A DNA stretch of 64,000 bases from Bacteroidia bacterium. Lineage in GTDB: Bacteria > Bacteroidota > Bacteroidia > J057. Under the pieces are notes generated by a model. That model ran no database searches. It was not told the origin of the DNA and saw only the letters and a program-made list of their open reading frames with translations. Made by a program: the position numbers and the translations under genes. Shown one piece after another: positions 7,593 through 17,823 of this stretch; position 1 is the stretch's first letter, and every line of letters begins with the position of its first letter. The DNA lies in NCBI GenBank assembly GCA_033391075.1, contig JAWPMV010000001.1, positions 6,448,001 to 6,512,000 of the forward strand, written 5' to 3'.

Positions 7593-8653
7593 GCATCCAC
7601 CATTCCCGGGACCAATACTTTTTCTCCAAGACTTTCAAGCTCTTCCAGCAGTTTAGAAGTAGAGGAGTTCCAAGTCAGCCTGTTAGCCAATTGTTGCATG
7701 TGTTTACCCTGATCGAAATGGGATTGTTTTACTGCTTTATGCAAGGCAGTAAGGAGCTGACTGTGATTGCTAAAATAGGATGCTTCACCTTCAGTTAAGC
7801 TTCGGGAGAAACTACTATTAAAGCAAAGAACATAAATCCCCATTTTCATAGCTTCCAACAAATTCAATCTGGCTTTTACCGTAGGTTCCAGATGAATGTA
7901 CATATAGGCAGCTGCAATATATGGCTCATATTTTTGCGTTGGCTCGATAAAATGGATATGCGTGTATTCCTGATAGGCCTTTAATTCTTCAGATAATTGC
8001 TCATACTCCTTCTCCAGAATCATATAATAATCATACTTGGGATACTGGGCGAAAGATTTGAGTGCTATGAGCGCCTGGGAGGATGAAGCAGGCATAAAGG
8101 ATACAGCATATTTCTTTTGAGGGATGAAAGCCTCTTCATGGATTTCGTCTATATGATCTGCACCATAAGAAATGAGCTTGGTTTCCTCTCCATATTCCTC
8201 CTTGAAAAAGGAACGGGCCTGTTCATTGTCCACAAATACCCTATCAGAAAATTTAAGGGTCAGTCTTTCAGAAATTCTTTCCCACAATCTGTATCGATAG
8301 TTTTTTCTATCGGTTCTTTTATGTCTGTAGTGGATTTGGGTAAAAAGCTTTGCACGTGAAAATAGGCGAATCAAGGGAAGTATTAAACCTGCGTCTTTAC
8401 CCATGACATATACGATGTCTTTTCCCAAGGAAGCAAAGAAACAAGCCATCAGAAAATTGAGGTATTTGATCAATGATCCCAGTAGTGGGAGGGAAGTTCT
8501 GAAAGAAAATCTTTGAGGGGGGGAAACGATAACAAGCTTGGCTTTTAAGTTTGGCTCAATAGCTCTGGCCATTTCCATTGCAATTCGTTCAAAACCCAAA
8601 GATTGGGTTTGCGATTTTTGAACGATAAAGACAATTTCTTTGAATGAGCTCAT
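7589..8653 (-). CDS. GT-B type glycosyltransferase-like protein
   Basis: The 354-aa soluble protein looks like a two-domain GT4-style glycosyltransferase: an N-terminal Rossmann part with hydrophobic helices (about 70-110, ..LGKDIVYVMGKDAG..), an FSDRVFVDNEQARSFFKEEY segment near 150 (the usual VD...A...F inter-domain helix), YGAD, and a C-terminal half in which the family EX7E region appears as NLLEAMKMGIYVLCF (about 285-300). Similar proteins add sugars to cell-surface glycans or lipid carriers. The ATG at 8653 is clear. Its stop overlaps that of the prenyltransferase in a palindromic CTAG. Donor and acceptor unknown. Confidence 0.65.
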   Translation of the reverse strand: MSSFKEIVFIVQKSQTQSLGFERIAMEMARAIEPNLKAKLVIVSPPQRFSFRTSLPLLGSLIKYLNFLMACFFASLGKDIVYVMGKDAGLILPLIRLFSRAKLFTQIHYRHKRTDRKNYRYRLWERISERLTLKFSDRVFVDNEQARSFFKEEYGEETKLISYGADHIDEIHEEAFIPQKKYAVSFMPASSSQALIALKSFAQYPKYDYYMILEKEYEQLSEELKAYQEYTHIHFIEPTQKYEPYIAAAYMYIHLEPTVKARLNLLEAMKMGIYVLCFNSSFSRSLTEGEASYFSNHSQLLTALHKAVKQSHFDQGKHMQQLANRLTWNSSTSKLLEELESLGEKVLVPGMVDA

Positions 8654-8922
8654 GTGTTCTTGTAATGGGGAAAAGCTTGTGTTGTGCTACGAAATTAGAA
8701 TCAGCTTACAACTTTCCAGCATCATTAGCTGGCAAAAACAAACATGTGACGCTTCTTGGGAAAATCTTACACGGGCTGGAATATTACTTAATTAAAGCCT
8801 CAAATGAAGCAAAAATTAAATTCTTAAAGGACTCAGTTTTCGATTTTGAATAAAGACTTTGTAGAATTTTCAATTTTCTTAACATGCCTGCTTCAGATTT
8901 TTCAGTGAAATTTGATTTACTC
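8654..8922. other. Intergenic region without a gene
   Basis: A+T-rich stretch upstream of the glycosyltransferase. A short plus-strand frame (8644-8853) overlaps the glycosyltransferase start and has no coding character. I see no complete promoter; TAATTTCG on the minus strand (around 8695) is a one-mismatch -7 candidate without a partner. Confidence 0.5.
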
Positions 8923-8964
8923 ATAAACAAAAAGCCCAGATCTTCATCTGAGCTTTTTGTTTAT
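8923..8964 (-). terminator. Strong terminator of the subtilisin gene
   Basis: ATAAACAAAAAGC.CAGAT and ATCTG.GCTTTTTGTTTAT form an almost perfect stem of about 18 bp with a CTTC loop. A-run and T-run on opposite sides make it usable in both directions; it lies just after the stop of the minus-strand protease gene. Confidence 0.85.
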
Positions 8965-8978
8965 AATTTATGCTGTAC

Positions 8979-11900
8979 TTATTCTTTCACAAGCTTCTGA
9001 ACCCAGGTAAGACCTGCGATTTTTACTTTCAGCAGGTATATCCCTTTGTTTGCAGAGCTAAGATCCATTTCCACCCGATCTTTCAGATAGGTATCCGCTG
9101 ATCTACTCCATATTCTTCTTCCCGGAAGATCGAAGATTTCAATTTCTACTTCCTCACGTTTCAGCAAATCCATATCAAGTACAAAGTTTCCTGCACTCGG
9201 ATTCGGGAAGACTGTTAACTCTCCAATATTGGCGAGGTCTTCTTCAATACCGACAATGCCCGTCGCTTCAATTTCCGCAGTCGCAATATCAGTACAGCCA
9301 CCTGCAGCCTCAACGGTCAATGTAACTGTATATTTACCTGCCAGGGTATAGTCATGAGAAGGACTTTGATCTGTGCTAGTAGTACCATCTCCAAAATCCC
9401 AGAAGAAACTGGAAGCTCCTGTACTTTGGTTATTGAAATTGACTCTTCCGCTATTGGCAAGATTGAGTACGGTTCTGGAAGGAGTGAAAGCCGCATTGGC
9501 AGAAGTTGGACTTACCGTTACTTCCTGAGCCACTCTTTCGCAATTAAAGCTTGATACAACTTCCCAGTCATAAAAGAAATTGTAGAGCCCATCATTAGAA
9601 CCCGTAATCGTAAGTACCTCAGGAATTTCAAGTGGGAAAGAGAAGCCATTTACTGTAGCAAATAATTCGTCCACCTGTCCTACTTGTTCCATTCGATATC
9701 CAGTCCCTTGTGGAACAGAAACATTTAGTTCGATAATATTTTCTCCCGCCTGAAGGTTTAAAAAAGCACTTCTGCCGACAAGAGTTCCATCAAAGTTATT
9801 TACAGCAATTCTTCTGATTCCGGCAGAGGCTGCATAAACTTTTACTGATCTTATTTCGAGATCATTCAAGGCATCAAATTCCAAATAAGAATCATCAGAA
9901 ATCGAGGCAAAAGATTGTCCGGCATTTAAATCCGGGAGACCTGCATTTGCAACTTTCATCGCTTCTGCATAAAAAGTAGTATTCTGAGAGAGGTCTGGAG
10001 TAATAAATGGAGAGCCTATTCCGACAATATCGCCCCCAGTAGCTGCATCATACCATACAACTTCCCGATCAGATCCTCCGGTATTGGCTTCGATTACAGC
10101 AGCTCCTCCGGTACATGCGACTGGATTGGTCGTAACAACTGTCGGAAGGACTTCATCAAAAATACTGAAGCTTTCTTCTATCGCATTATCTCTTATAGAA
10201 TATTCCGTTTTACCATTGACCTGAACCAGTTCAATACTGAGTGAGTAGTTTCCAGCCGGCAAACTTTCAGCAGGCAAAGCAATTCGCTCTGTGCGATTCT
10301 TGGTCAGACTACCTGTCCAGTTAATTGTACCTGTGATTCCATTGGAGTAGGTATAGTTAATGGTAGCAGCAGTCATCGTAGACGTTCCACTATTTTCCAA
10401 TAAGAAAGAAGGAACCACATCTTTTGCGCAAGCGAAAGAATTCAGATCATTTAAGTTATGAAGGAGTCCATCTGCATCCGGATTTCTGGGAACCGGAGTG
10501 TTGCCCTGATTCACGAGGTAGTTAAAGGCAGCTACGGCATCAACCAATCCATTTCCGTAGTTATTGTCTTCTCCCAAAACCCCCAAATCCGTAGCACTAT
10601 TATAAATACCAAGCTTAATTTCTTCCCCGGAAAGAGTTGGGAAAGCTTCTTTAAGCAGGAGAAATAAACCTGCTACATAAGGTGCGCTAAATGAAGTCCC
10701 TTGTACGTTTGCATATGCATCTCCATTTGAGGTAGTCCTGATTGTTACTCCAGGTGCCACTACTTCTGGTTTTATTTCCAAAGAGGCTCCATCATCAGAA
10801 CAAAGGCCCGGGCCTCTACTTGAAAATGAAGCGATATTAGAAGCCTGCGTTACAGAACCTACTGCAAAGGTGTTTACCAAATTTGTAGCTCCATTTGCGG
10901 GAGGTCCTACTGTACTTGCATTAGGGCCAGCATTTCCAGCTGCAATAATTACTCCAACCCCAGCTGCTTCCAATGCAGTGATTTGTTGGAACCTGGGATC
11001 TGTACAATCTGCAAAATTTGAATTACCAAAAGACATATTGATTACGTCTGGCATATCATCAACTGTATTAGGATCACCATCTGGATCCAAAGCCCACTGC
11101 AATGCAAATGAATAATCTCCTGCTGCGTCCTGGCAACCAACTCCCCCCTGTCCATCTCCAAGAGCCAAGGGGCTGGACATCCACAATGCATCAGGAGCTA
11201 CACCTATCGTATCTCTCCGACTAAAGTCATTTCCTACAACTGTACCTAATACCAGGGTTCCGTGGTCTCCAAATGCAACACATTTTGAAGGGACCGTATC
11301 TGCTGCGGTGCCAGCAGGATCGAAATAGGAAACACTATTGCCATCTACCAGCCCTCGATAGTTGTTGAATAAAGCAGGATGTCGAAGATCAACTCCTTCG
11401 TCTATCATAAACAACCTGCGATTTGTCCCGGTATAACCTAAAGCCCATAAGCCTGGAACATTCATAACATCATGCCCGGGTTCATGTCCATTTGGGGTAT
11501 AAAGAGAAGCTTCCAGAGATTCTACTTTTTCTTCTGCCAAGCGTTGATAAGGATATTGGAAATACAGATAGTCAATCTCACTTCTTAAACTGAGGGCCGA
11601 AATCCCTGCTTTATTTACCCTTACTTGAATTTCATTGGAAATCCATAAAGATCTTATACTCCCGCTCTCTACTCCATTTACAGTATTTAAATAGGAGATG
11701 AATTGAGGCTGAGTTGCAGCAGCTTTGGCCTGAAGGCTAGTGATCACCTGTTTGGCTCTCCTTTCTAATGGCACTCTCTCTGTCCGGAAGTAGCTCATCA
11801 TGGATTCCAGGTCAAGCTGGTCATACATAATGATACTCACCTGGATGTATTCATCCTCCGGTGTTTCCTTCATTTTTGCCTCCAAAGATTCTGAAATTCT

Positions 11901-11987
11901 GGCCCAGTTAATCTGAGAATTGCTTTGGGCAAGTCCCATAGATAGTAATAGGCCAAAAAAGGACATGAAGCATATAAGTTTTTTCAT
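8979..11987 (-). CDS. Secreted subtilisin-like serine protease (S8) with PKD and T9SS sorting domains
   Basis: Extracellular protease, 1002 aa. A signal peptide (1-20, ending SMGLAQ) is followed by a prodomain of about 130 residues and the S8 catalytic domain with Asp196 (MIDEGVDLRHP), His242 (GDHGTLVLGT), oxyanion Asn352 (AAGNAGPN) and Ser432 (GTSFSAPYVAG). Then come beta-rich adhesive modules (an Ig-like region with a GGAAVIEAN..VWYDAATGG motif near 625), a PKD domain near 850-910 (FFWDFGDGTTSTDQSP) and a C-terminal type A sorting signal (..LTVFPNPSAGNFVLDM.. to ..LLKVKIAGLTWVQKLVKE), which marks it for export by the type IX system. Monocistronic, with its own terminator. No T9SS machinery genes are in the window. 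Confidence 0.95.
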   Translation of the reverse strand: MKKLICFMSFFGLLLSMGLAQSNSQINWARISESLEAKMKETPEDEYIQVSIIMYDQLDLESMMSYFRTERVPLERRAKQVITSLQAKAAATQPQFISYLNTVNGVESGSIRSLWISNEIQVRVNKAGISALSLRSEIDYLYFQYPYQRLAEEKVESLEASLYTPNGHEPGHDVMNVPGLWALGYTGTNRRLFMIDEGVDLRHPALFNNYRGLVDGNSVSYFDPAGTAADTVPSKCVAFGDHGTLVLGTVVGNDFSRRDTIGVAPDALWMSSPLALGDGQGGVGCQDAAGDYSFALQWALDPDGDPNTVDDMPDVINMSFGNSNFADCTDPRFQQITALEAAGVGVIIAAGNAGPNASTVGPPANGATNLVNTFAVGSVTQASNIASFSSRGPGLCSDDGASLEIKPEVVAPGVTIRTTSNGDAYANVQGTSFSAPYVAGLFLLLKEAFPTLSGEEIKLGIYNSATDLGVLGEDNNYGNGLVDAVAAFNYLVNQGNTPVPRNPDADGLLHNLNDLNSFACAKDVVPSFLLENSGTSTMTAATINYTYSNGITGTINWTGSLTKNRTERIALPAESLPAGNYSLSIELVQVNGKTEYSIRDNAIEESFSIFDEVLPTVVTTNPVACTGGAAVIEANTGGSDREVVWYDAATGGDIVGIGSPFITPDLSQNTTFYAEAMKVANAGLPDLNAGQSFASISDDSYLEFDALNDLEIRSVKVYAASAGIRRIAVNNFDGTLVGRSAFLNLQAGENIIELNVSVPQGTGYRMEQVGQVDELFATVNGFSFPLEIPEVLTITGSNDGLYNFFYDWEVVSSFNCERVAQEVTVSPTSANAAFTPSRTVLNLANSGRVNFNNQSTGASSFFWDFGDGTTSTDQSPSHDYTLAGKYTVTLTVEAAGGCTDIATAEIEATGIVGIEEDLANIGELTVFPNPSAGNFVLDMDLLKREEVEIEIFDLPGRRIWSRSADTYLKDRVEMDLSSANKGIYLLKVKIAGLTWVQKLVKE

Positions 11988-12035
11988 ATGGCTTTTGGGC
12001 TTTTTATAGGATAGATGTATTCAATAAGTATATTC

Positions 12036-12055
12036 AATCTCCTTACCAGGAGATT
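12036..12055 (-). other. Hairpin in the leader of the protease gene
   Basis: AATCTCCT and AGGAGATT form a perfect 8-bp stem with a 4-nt loop, about 50 bases upstream of the protease ATG. It could be an mRNA leader structure or an operator; no T-run follows on the minus strand. Confidence 0.35.
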
Positions 12056-12150
12056 ATGATTTTACAAAAAACCAAATTATCCTTTTTTCCTCGTTTTTGC
12101 GAACGAATGAGGATGAAAAGGAAGGGCATTTCTTAAATATATAGAATTCC

Positions 12151-13341
12151 CTATGTTATGACTCCCAACTCTTCCCCTATCTCTGTAAAGGCTTGAATCG
12201 CTCTGTCCAGATGTTCACGGGTATGGGCGGCTGAAAGCTGAACCCTGATCCGTGCCTGTCCTTTGGGGACGACCGGATAAAAGAATCCAATTACATATAT
12301 CCCTTTCTTCAGAAGCTTATCGGCAAACTGTTGAGCCAGAACAGCTTCATATAGCATAATAGGTACGATCGGATGTTCACCTGCCTTAATATCAAAGCCT
12401 GCAGCAGTCATTTCTGTTCGAAAGTATTTCGTATTCTCTTCCAGTTGATCGCGCAATGCAGTGCTTTCAGTCAACAAATCCAGAACTGCAATACTCGCTC
12501 CCACAATTGAAGGAGCAACTGTATTGGAAAACAGATATGGTCGTGAACGCTGGCGAAGCATATCAATGATCTCCTGACGTCCGGAAGTAAATCCTCCCGA
12601 GGCGCCTCCAAGGGCTTTTCCGAGGGTTCCGGTTATGATATCTACTCTACCTAATACATCCCGGTATTCAATACTCCCTTTCCCCTTTGCTCCCATAAAT
12701 CCGGTTGCATGGCACTCATCCACCATAACCAGCGCATTGTACTGATCAGCCAGATCACAAATTTTATCCAACTGTGCAATTGTCCCATCCATAGAGAAAA
12801 CTCCATCCGTTACAATTAGCCTCGCTCTACAATGCTGACTCTGCTTCAAAGCATCCTCTAGCGCTTCCATATTGTTGTGCTTATAGCGATAACGTTCAGC
12901 TTTGCACAAACGTACCCCGTCAATGATACTTGCATGGTTCAATTCATCAGAAATGATCGCATCTTCTTTGCCTAGTATCGGTTCAAACACTCCGCCATTT
13001 GCATCAAAGGCAGCGGCATACAAGATGGTATCATCCGTATGGAGGAATTCTGATATCTTTTTTTCCAGTTCTTTATGGATATCCTGGGTTCCGCAAATAA
13101 AGCGCACGGAAGACAGACCATAACCATGGGTATCAATGGCTGCTTTAGCGGCTTCAATCACTTTGGGATGAGAGGATAGTCCCAAATAGTTATTGGCACA
13201 AAAATTCAAGACATCTTCGCCCGTCGAAACGTGGATGTTTGCTCCTTGTGGACTGGTGATGATTCGTTCTTTTTTGTAAAGGCCCGCAGATTCGATCTCG
13301 GCAAGTTCCTCTTTGAGGGAAGTTAAAAATTGAGGATTCAT
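12151..13341 (-). CDS. kbl: Glycine C-acetyltransferase (2-amino-3-ketobutyrate CoA ligase)
   Basis: PLP enzyme of the alpha-oxoamine synthase family; cleaves 2-amino-3-ketobutyrate with CoA to glycine and acetyl-CoA in threonine breakdown. The 396-aa product has the full family pattern: [20 protein letters not shown] (about 45-65), [37 protein letters not shown] with the PLP-contacting Asp and His, and the Schiff-base Lys in GTLGKALGG (about 245). VRFICGT separates Kbl from AONS (BioF) and serine palmitoyltransferase. It overlaps the preceding 512-aa gene by four bases. Threonine dehydrogenase is not adjacent. Confidence 0.95.
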   Translation of the reverse strand: MNPQFLTSLKEELAEIESAGLYKKERIITSPQGANIHVSTGEDVLNFCANNYLGLSSHPKVIEAAKAAIDTHGYGLSSVRFICGTQDIHKELEKKISEFLHTDDTILYAAAFDANGGVFEPILGKEDAIISDELNHASIIDGVRLCKAERYRYKHNNMEALEDALKQSQHCRARLIVTDGVFSMDGTIAQLDKICDLADQYNALVMVDECHATGFMGAKGKGSIEYRDVLGRVDIITGTLGKALGGASGGFTSGRQEIIDMLRQRSRPYLFSNTVAPSIVGASIAVLDLLTESTALRDQLEENTKYFRTEMTAAGFDIKAGEHPIVPIMLYEAVLAQQFADKLLKKGIYVIGFFYPVVPKGQARIRVQLSAAHTREHLDRAIQAFTEIGEELGVIT

Positions 13342-14876
13342 TCGCTTGGAATTGGAAGTTTTGTTTTTACTTCTTCGTTTAGTAGTTCGTAATAAGAATG
13401 TTCTTCAGATAATTTTGACAGAAGATAAACTTCGTATAAAATAATTTGGTTCTCACCAATTTCTGATTTCGGATAGGTTTCGATAAAATTCTTGTAGGCC
13501 GCTTTCAGGAATACTTTTTTCCCTTCTATTGCTGCATTGTTTAGCCGGACGACTAATTCCAGAAATTTCTGGGCTTTGGCATAGAATTCATCTTTCAGGA
13601 AGTGCTTATATTTTTTCCGCAGGATTTTGTTCAGTTTTTGAGCTTCCTGATAAGCCCGGGCTTCGTAGTGATTGACCACTTCGAAAATGGCAACATAAAA
13701 TCGAAGTTCTTCATCCAGATATCCTACCCCTGTATGGGATTTTATGCGTGTGATGACATCTGCAGCTTTGCTATGTAATTCCTGACTGAAATATTGATCC
13801 GCCAAACTGATCAACATGTATAACTCATGCAATTCATTTTGTAAAAGCTCTTTATGTCTAAAAGCTTCTTTGAGCACTTCTCCCGCTTCATCCAGTTCTC
13901 CTATCAGTTTGAGGTTATAAACTTTGGGAGCATAGTAGTGGAAACCCAGCTCATTAAAGTTTTGCTTATCATACATTTGCAGATCCTCATAAAGGGCTTC
14001 GATCTCTTTGCTTGAGTCATCCAGCTTCAAAACTTTCTGCAAAGAATTGATTCGCCAAATGCGAAGCATGAGTCTTGTATGATGATTTTCTTTATTAAAG
14101 AGCTTATTTGCCTCAAAATCCTGGAAAGTTTGCTTTACATATTCCCCTAACTCTTCATAGGCCGACTTCTGAATAAGAATAGAAACCACTGTCTTCAGGA
14201 TCATGGTCTTACCGGAAGTAGATTGGAATATATCTTTATGTTCCTCTAGCTGACGCTTTACTTCTTCCAGGGTTTCGATCACCGTCTCACTTCGCTTACT
14301 TCGGGAATAATTTCGCTTCATAAGCTGCTGGGTAACCATTCCCAGTATTTCCCGGTTTCCTCTGATCAGATCCAGTTTCTTCTGGTTATCTCTCCGTCTT
14401 TGGATCACAGCCTCAATATCTACTTCATATTGAGCGGCCAGGGTTACCATTTCATCATAAATCACTTCCAGCAGCGTAAACTGATCATATTCAATGGCTA
14501 CTTTTTCTGCTTTCTTGAGGTTATGATAGGCTTCTTTGTAAAGGCCTCTATCCCGCATCAAAATATATAGCTGAATATTGCTATAGGATTCGATTGAGTT
14601 TTTATAGTTGAAATGATAAAAGAGCAAACTCTTTTCGAGATTGCTTAGCAATTTATTTCTAAGACGGTAATAACTATTCTTGGCCTTGGACTCAGTACTC
14701 CCATAAAACTGAGTAATGACATGTTCCTCAGTATCTTCAAAATCACCTGAACGAATAGCATCAAAAAGCACGAGCAGCTTTTTCTTCTCATCAGCTTTAA
14801 AACGATTGGAGAGGATTTTAAATCTCCGCACTTCGTCGCTGGTAAGGCTCTCTATGATTCGTTCAAGTATGTCCAA
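13338..14876 (-). CDS. Uncharacterised helical-repeat protein
   Basis: Not recognised as a named family. The 512-aa protein has no signal peptide or membrane segment and is almost wholly alpha-helical, with many helix pairs of TPR-like spacing (for example [20 protein letters not shown], and [20 protein letters not shown]). The N-terminus ([20 protein letters not shown]..) resembles a small helical domain followed by a basic [16 protein letters not shown] segment. It is translationally coupled to kbl by a 4-bp ATGA overlap and lies 53 bp after the queuosine transporter. A cytosolic scaffold or regulator is possible but unproven. Confidence 0.75.
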   Translation of the reverse strand: MDILERIIESLTSDEVRRFKILSNRFKADEKKKLLVLFDAIRSGDFEDTEEHVITQFYGSTESKAKNSYYRLRNKLLSNLEKSLLFYHFNYKNSIESYSNIQLYILMRDRGLYKEAYHNLKKAEKVAIEYDQFTLLEVIYDEMVTLAAQYEVDIEAVIQRRRDNQKKLDLIRGNREILGMVTQQLMKRNYSRSKRSETVIETLEEVKRQLEEHKDIFQSTSGKTMILKTVVSILIQKSAYEELGEYVKQTFQDFEANKLFNKENHHTRLMLRIWRINSLQKVLKLDDSSKEIEALYEDLQMYDKQNFNELGFHYYAPKVYNLKLIGELDEAGEVLKEAFRHKELLQNELHELYMLISLADQYFSQELHSKAADVITRIKSHTGVGYLDEELRFYVAIFEVVNHYEARAYQEAQKLNKILRKKYKHFLKDEFYAKAQKFLELVVRLNNAAIEGKKVFLKAAYKNFIETYPKSEIGENQIILYEVYLLSKLSEEHSYYELLNEEVKTKLPIPSE

Positions 14877-14929
14877 GGTTACGAGTGTTTTCTCTTCTTA
14901 AGGTAAAGAATATGGGCAAATATTGGAAA

Positions 14930-15691
14930 TTAAGTTGAAGTGGCAGCCTCTGCCTTTAATCTTCCTGCCAGCTCTTCTCCTAAAAATTTATCAATTACAT
15001 AATGGGCTCCGTAGATAGCAGGGGTCAATAATATGGCTGCTGAAACCTTGTAAACATAGTTTACAGTAGCTACCGCAAAAAATAAACTTAAAGACCACTG
15101 CGCCGGTCCCAATACAAAAGCAATATATAAAACAACTAAACTATCGATGAGCTGAGATACGATCGTTGATCCTGTTGCCCTAAGCCAGACTTTTGACTCT
15201 CCGGTCCAGGAACGAATTTTATGAAAAACGATAACATCCAGAATTTGCCCCAGGAAGAAAGCGACCAAAGACCCCACGATTATCCACATTCCCTGGCCAA
15301 AAATATTTCTAAAGGCTTCCTGCATATCCGGAACTCCTTTTTCAGCAAAAGAGCCTACCCACCAATCCGCAGGTGCCAAATTGATCGCACCATAGGCCAT
15401 AATAAAAGCATAACTGATCAAACCTACGGCCAAATAAGAGAGTAAACGCACTCCTTTTTGCCCATAATATTCATTGATCACATCTGTCATAATAAATACA
15501 ATGGGCCACAATAAAACGCCAGCTGTAAAGGAAAGGGAACCCTTTTGTCCAAACAAGTTCCAGTTTAGCGGATCCATTCCCAAACTAGCCTCCAGTGCAA
15601 ATATTTTCACCCCAATAAACTCTGCGATTAGGGCATTGCTTATAAAAAATCCTGCCAGGATGACGAATAGTAGTTGGTCTTTCTTAAACAT
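14930..15691 (-). CDS. yhhQ: Queuosine precursor transporter (VUT/YhhQ family)
   Basis: Inner-membrane importer of the preQ0/preQ1 type precursors for queuosine tRNA modification. The 253-aa protein has about six membrane helices and family hallmarks: SNALIAEFIGVKIF in TM1 (about 18-31), WPIVFIMTDVINEYYGQKG (about 62-80) and TIVSQLIDSLVVLYIAF (about 190). It sits 24 bp after RNase Z in the same operon, so two tRNA-metabolism genes are adjacent. No room remains upstream for a preQ1 riboswitch. Assignment of substrate follows the family. Confidence 0.88.
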   Translation of the reverse strand: MFKKDQLLFVILAGFFISNALIAEFIGVKIFALEASLGMDPLNWNLFGQKGSLSFTAGVLLWPIVFIMTDVINEYYGQKGVRLLSYLAVGLISYAFIMAYGAINLAPADWWVGSFAEKGVPDMQEAFRNIFGQGMWIIVGSLVAFFLGQILDVIVFHKIRSWTGESKVWLRATGSTIVSQLIDSLVVLYIAFVLGPAQWSLSLFFAVATVNYVYKVSAAILLTPAIYGAHYVIDKFLGEELAGRLKAEAATST

Positions 15692-15715
15692 AGGCTAGAA
15701 GGCTATTTCTGCTAG

Positions 15716-16639
15716 TTACGCATAATCTTTGAGTTTATGCACATCTCCTTCAATAGCAAGAGCGCTCTGAGGAAAAACACTTTGAGCCTCTGCCAGCAAT
15801 TGGTCCAGATCTTTATAGCGGGCGGAATAGTGGCCCAATAAAAGCTGCTTAACCCCTGCAGCTTTAGCAATACTCGCCGCTTGCATAGCCGTACTATGAG
15901 CGGTGGAACGAGCTCGATCTTTCATATCCTCTGTAAAAGTGGATTCGTGATACAGCAGTTTGGTATCTTTTATATAATCCACCAGGGCCTCGTTGTAGCG
16001 GGTATCCGAACAATAGGCATAAGATAGAGGAGGCTCGGCAGGGGATAATACCTCATCCGGAGAAATGACCCGTCCATCTTCGAGAGTCACCTCATTCCCT
16101 TGTTTCAGAAGGCCAAAGTATTTATTGGGAATTTCCATGGCCTTGGCTTTGTAGAAGTCAAATTTCCGCTTCTTTTTTCCCTCTACAAATCTGAATCCCC
16201 GACAAAAAACGCGATGGTCCAGCGGCAACAACTCAACATGAAAGGTCTTATGCTCATAAATGATGTCTCCGGGCTCATACTCTTCCAGCGGAATAAAGTT
16301 GAGCTCATAGCCTAAATAACTTTGGGTAAGATCAAAAATGGTTTTAAGTGCCTTTTGGAGATCTGCAGGTCCGAAAAGGTATAAGGGGAAATTTCTTTCG
16401 TAAAGACTCAAAGAATTGAGTAAACCCGGTAAACCCAGAATATGATCCCCATGCAAATGGGAAATAAATATAGCGTCCAACCTTGAAAAGCGGACTTTAT
16501 ACTTGAGCAATTGCATTTGGGTGCCTTCCCCACAGTCTATCAAATGATGGCGATCATTGATAGAAACCACCTGTGCAGATGGGTTTCGGGTTGTGGTGGG
16601 AATAGCAGCGCTGGTTCCGAGGATTTGAACTTCAAACAC
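15716..16639 (-). CDS. rnz: Ribonuclease Z (tRNA 3'-processing endonuclease)
   Basis: Zinc-dependent beta-lactamase-fold endonuclease that trims tRNA 3' trailers. The 307-aa short-form protein carries TSAAIPTTTRNPSA near the N-terminus, the metal motif H61-L-H63-G-D65-H66 followed by GLPGLL, the flexible-arm region (about 150-190), CSDTRY with a metal Asp (about 212), HESTF and the C-terminal LLGHYSARY histidine motif. The start is a GTG whose G is shared with the stop codon of the STAS gene (TAGTG), indicating translational coupling. Confidence 0.96.
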   Translation of the reverse strand: MFEVQILGTSAAIPTTTRNPSAQVVSINDRHHLIDCGEGTQMQLLKYKVRFSRLDAIFISHLHGDHILGLPGLLNSLSLYERNFPLYLFGPADLQKALKTIFDLTQSYLGYELNFIPLEEYEPGDIIYEHKTFHVELLPLDHRVFCRGFRFVEGKKKRKFDFYKAKAMEIPNKYFGLLKQGNEVTLEDGRVISPDEVLSPAEPPLSYAYCSDTRYNEALVDYIKDTKLLYHESTFTEDMKDRARSTAHSTAMQAASIAKAAGVKQLLLGHYSARYKDLDQLLAEAQSVFPQSALAIEGDVHKLKDYA

Positions 16640-17034
16640 TAGGCGTCCTGTGCTTTTTCTCCTTTTTCGTTTAAGATATCATTTTCAACTTCCAGCATAT
16701 GGATCTCATCGCGAGCTTCTGACTCGGTAGGAAAGATCTTCAATACGGTTTCCAGTTGGGATATCTTTATCAGCTTTTCAACGTGAGGGTTGATATTGGA
16801 AATAGCCAATATACCTTGTGCAGCAGCACAGACTCTGTTGGCCGTGAGGATCGAACTTAGGCCCGAACTGTCCACATACTTTACCTCAGAAAGGTTCAGC
16901 AATACGTTCCTTACCCCCTGTGCATTGAGGTTGACCATCTCACTTTTCAGAGCAGGGGCAATTTGAGAATCCAACTTCTCTTCCAACAGTTTGATAACTG
17001 TATGACGTTCTTCTACACTCTTTTCAAATCTCAT
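16639..17034 (-). CDS. STAS-domain anti-anti-sigma factor-like protein
   Basis: Small soluble STAS protein, 131 aa from the ATG at 17034. The central strand/helix LSEVKYVDSSGLSSILTANR contains the SSGL site where SpoIIAA-type proteins are phosphorylated by an anti-sigma kinase. The C-terminus is a short acidic tail. Such proteins take part in partner-switching control or act as scaffold; no cognate kinase or phosphatase is nearby. The TTG at 17049 lies almost on the predicted transcription start, so the ATG is chosen. First gene of the operon that continues to kbl. Confidence 0.85.
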   Translation of the reverse strand: MRFEKSVEERHTVIKLLEEKLDSQIAPALKSEMVNLNAQGVRNVLLNLSEVKYVDSSGLSSILTANRVCAAAQGILAISNINPHVEKLIKISQLETVLKIFPTESEARDEIHMLEVENDILNEKGEKAQDA

Positions 17035-17060
17035 ATTTCGGGATATCAATAGTTAGTACC

Positions 17061-17093
17061 CAAAGATAAACAATCTTGGCTATTAGCAACAAA
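17061..17093 (-). promoter_or_regulatory. Promoter of the STAS-rnz-yhhQ-kbl operon
   Basis: On the minus strand TTTG (17093-17090), a 21-bp spacer and TATCTTTG (17068-17061) fit TTTG-N19-21-TAnnTTTG. The predicted start near 17054 gives a 20-nt leader before the ATG at 17034. Confidence 0.7.
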
Positions 17094-17244
17094 TTCAATC
17101 TGTCTACTTGAAACATTATAACTTCTTGTGTCTTTTTTTCTCTTCCTGGCTTATCCTCCGTGATTTTTACAAATCTTTTGATAGAAATTAGTCGTAAGAG
17201 AGTCTAAGAAATACAGAACATTCTATTTTTTTCACCCTGGTATC

Positions 17245-17823
17245 ATGCTGCAAATAAATTTCATTCCCCTGCTTCTCATTATTTCTGTATTAGGAATCGG
17301 ATGTGCTACAGATGAACATAAAACCAAAGCCGTTCCTGAAATCAAAGAAGAAGTTCTCACAGAAGAAAGTACTCCTGTCTATATTAGCCTTGAAGAGGAC
17401 AAGGGTTTTGAGTCTTCAGAATCTTATTTAGAAATCAAAAAAGAAGTACTTAAGCACTCTAATATTTACCGAAAATCTCAAAAAAGAAAAACCTTAAGTG
17501 TAAGGTCTGAGTTAAATAAAATTGCCCAAAAGCATAGCGATGATATGGCCGCTGGCAGGGTTGATTTTTCCCATGCTGGTTTTCAAAAGCGATTCAACGA
17601 AGTGAAGAAATATGCTACCTTCCCGGTGAGTGTAGCCGAAAATCTCTATGCTACCACAGATCCCAGAGGCGTAGGGGAGGAGGCTGTAAAAGCGTGGATT
17701 CTTAGCCCGGGCCATAAGAAAAACTTAAGAGGTAAATTCATTTATTCCGGAATTGGCGTATCAAAATCTTCCTCAGGTGAATTTTTTGTCGTACAATTGT
17801 ATGTCGGAAAAAGTAATAAGTGA
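17245..17823 (+). CDS. CAP/SCP-domain lipoprotein
   Basis: Exported lipoprotein of 192 aa: hydrophobic signal (1-19) with a lipobox ending GIGC (Cys20), then an acidic linker and a CAP (SCP/PR-1) domain from about 70. Visible family residues are the histidine in KHSDDMAAGRVDFSHAGF, VAENLYA, and WILSPGHKKNLRGKFIYSGI with the second His. CAP domains occur in secreted proteins of varied function; the bacterial ones are mostly uncharacterised. It overlaps the next gene (TGATG), so the two are probably coupled. Confidence 0.9.
   Translation: MLQINFIPLLLIISVLGIGCATDEHKTKAVPEIKEEVLTEESTPVYISLEEDKGFESSESYLEIKKEVLKHSNIYRKSQKRKTLSVRSELNKIAQKHSDDMAAGRVDFSHAGFQKRFNEVKKYATFPVSVAENLYATTDPRGVGEEAVKAWILSPGHKKNLRGKFIYSGIGVSKSSSGEFFVVQLYVGKSNK

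Noticed and set aside
8644-8853. 69-aa plus-strand frame upstream of the glycosyltransferase
   Set aside because: Overlaps the glycosyltransferase start, has no recognisable domain and no promoter.
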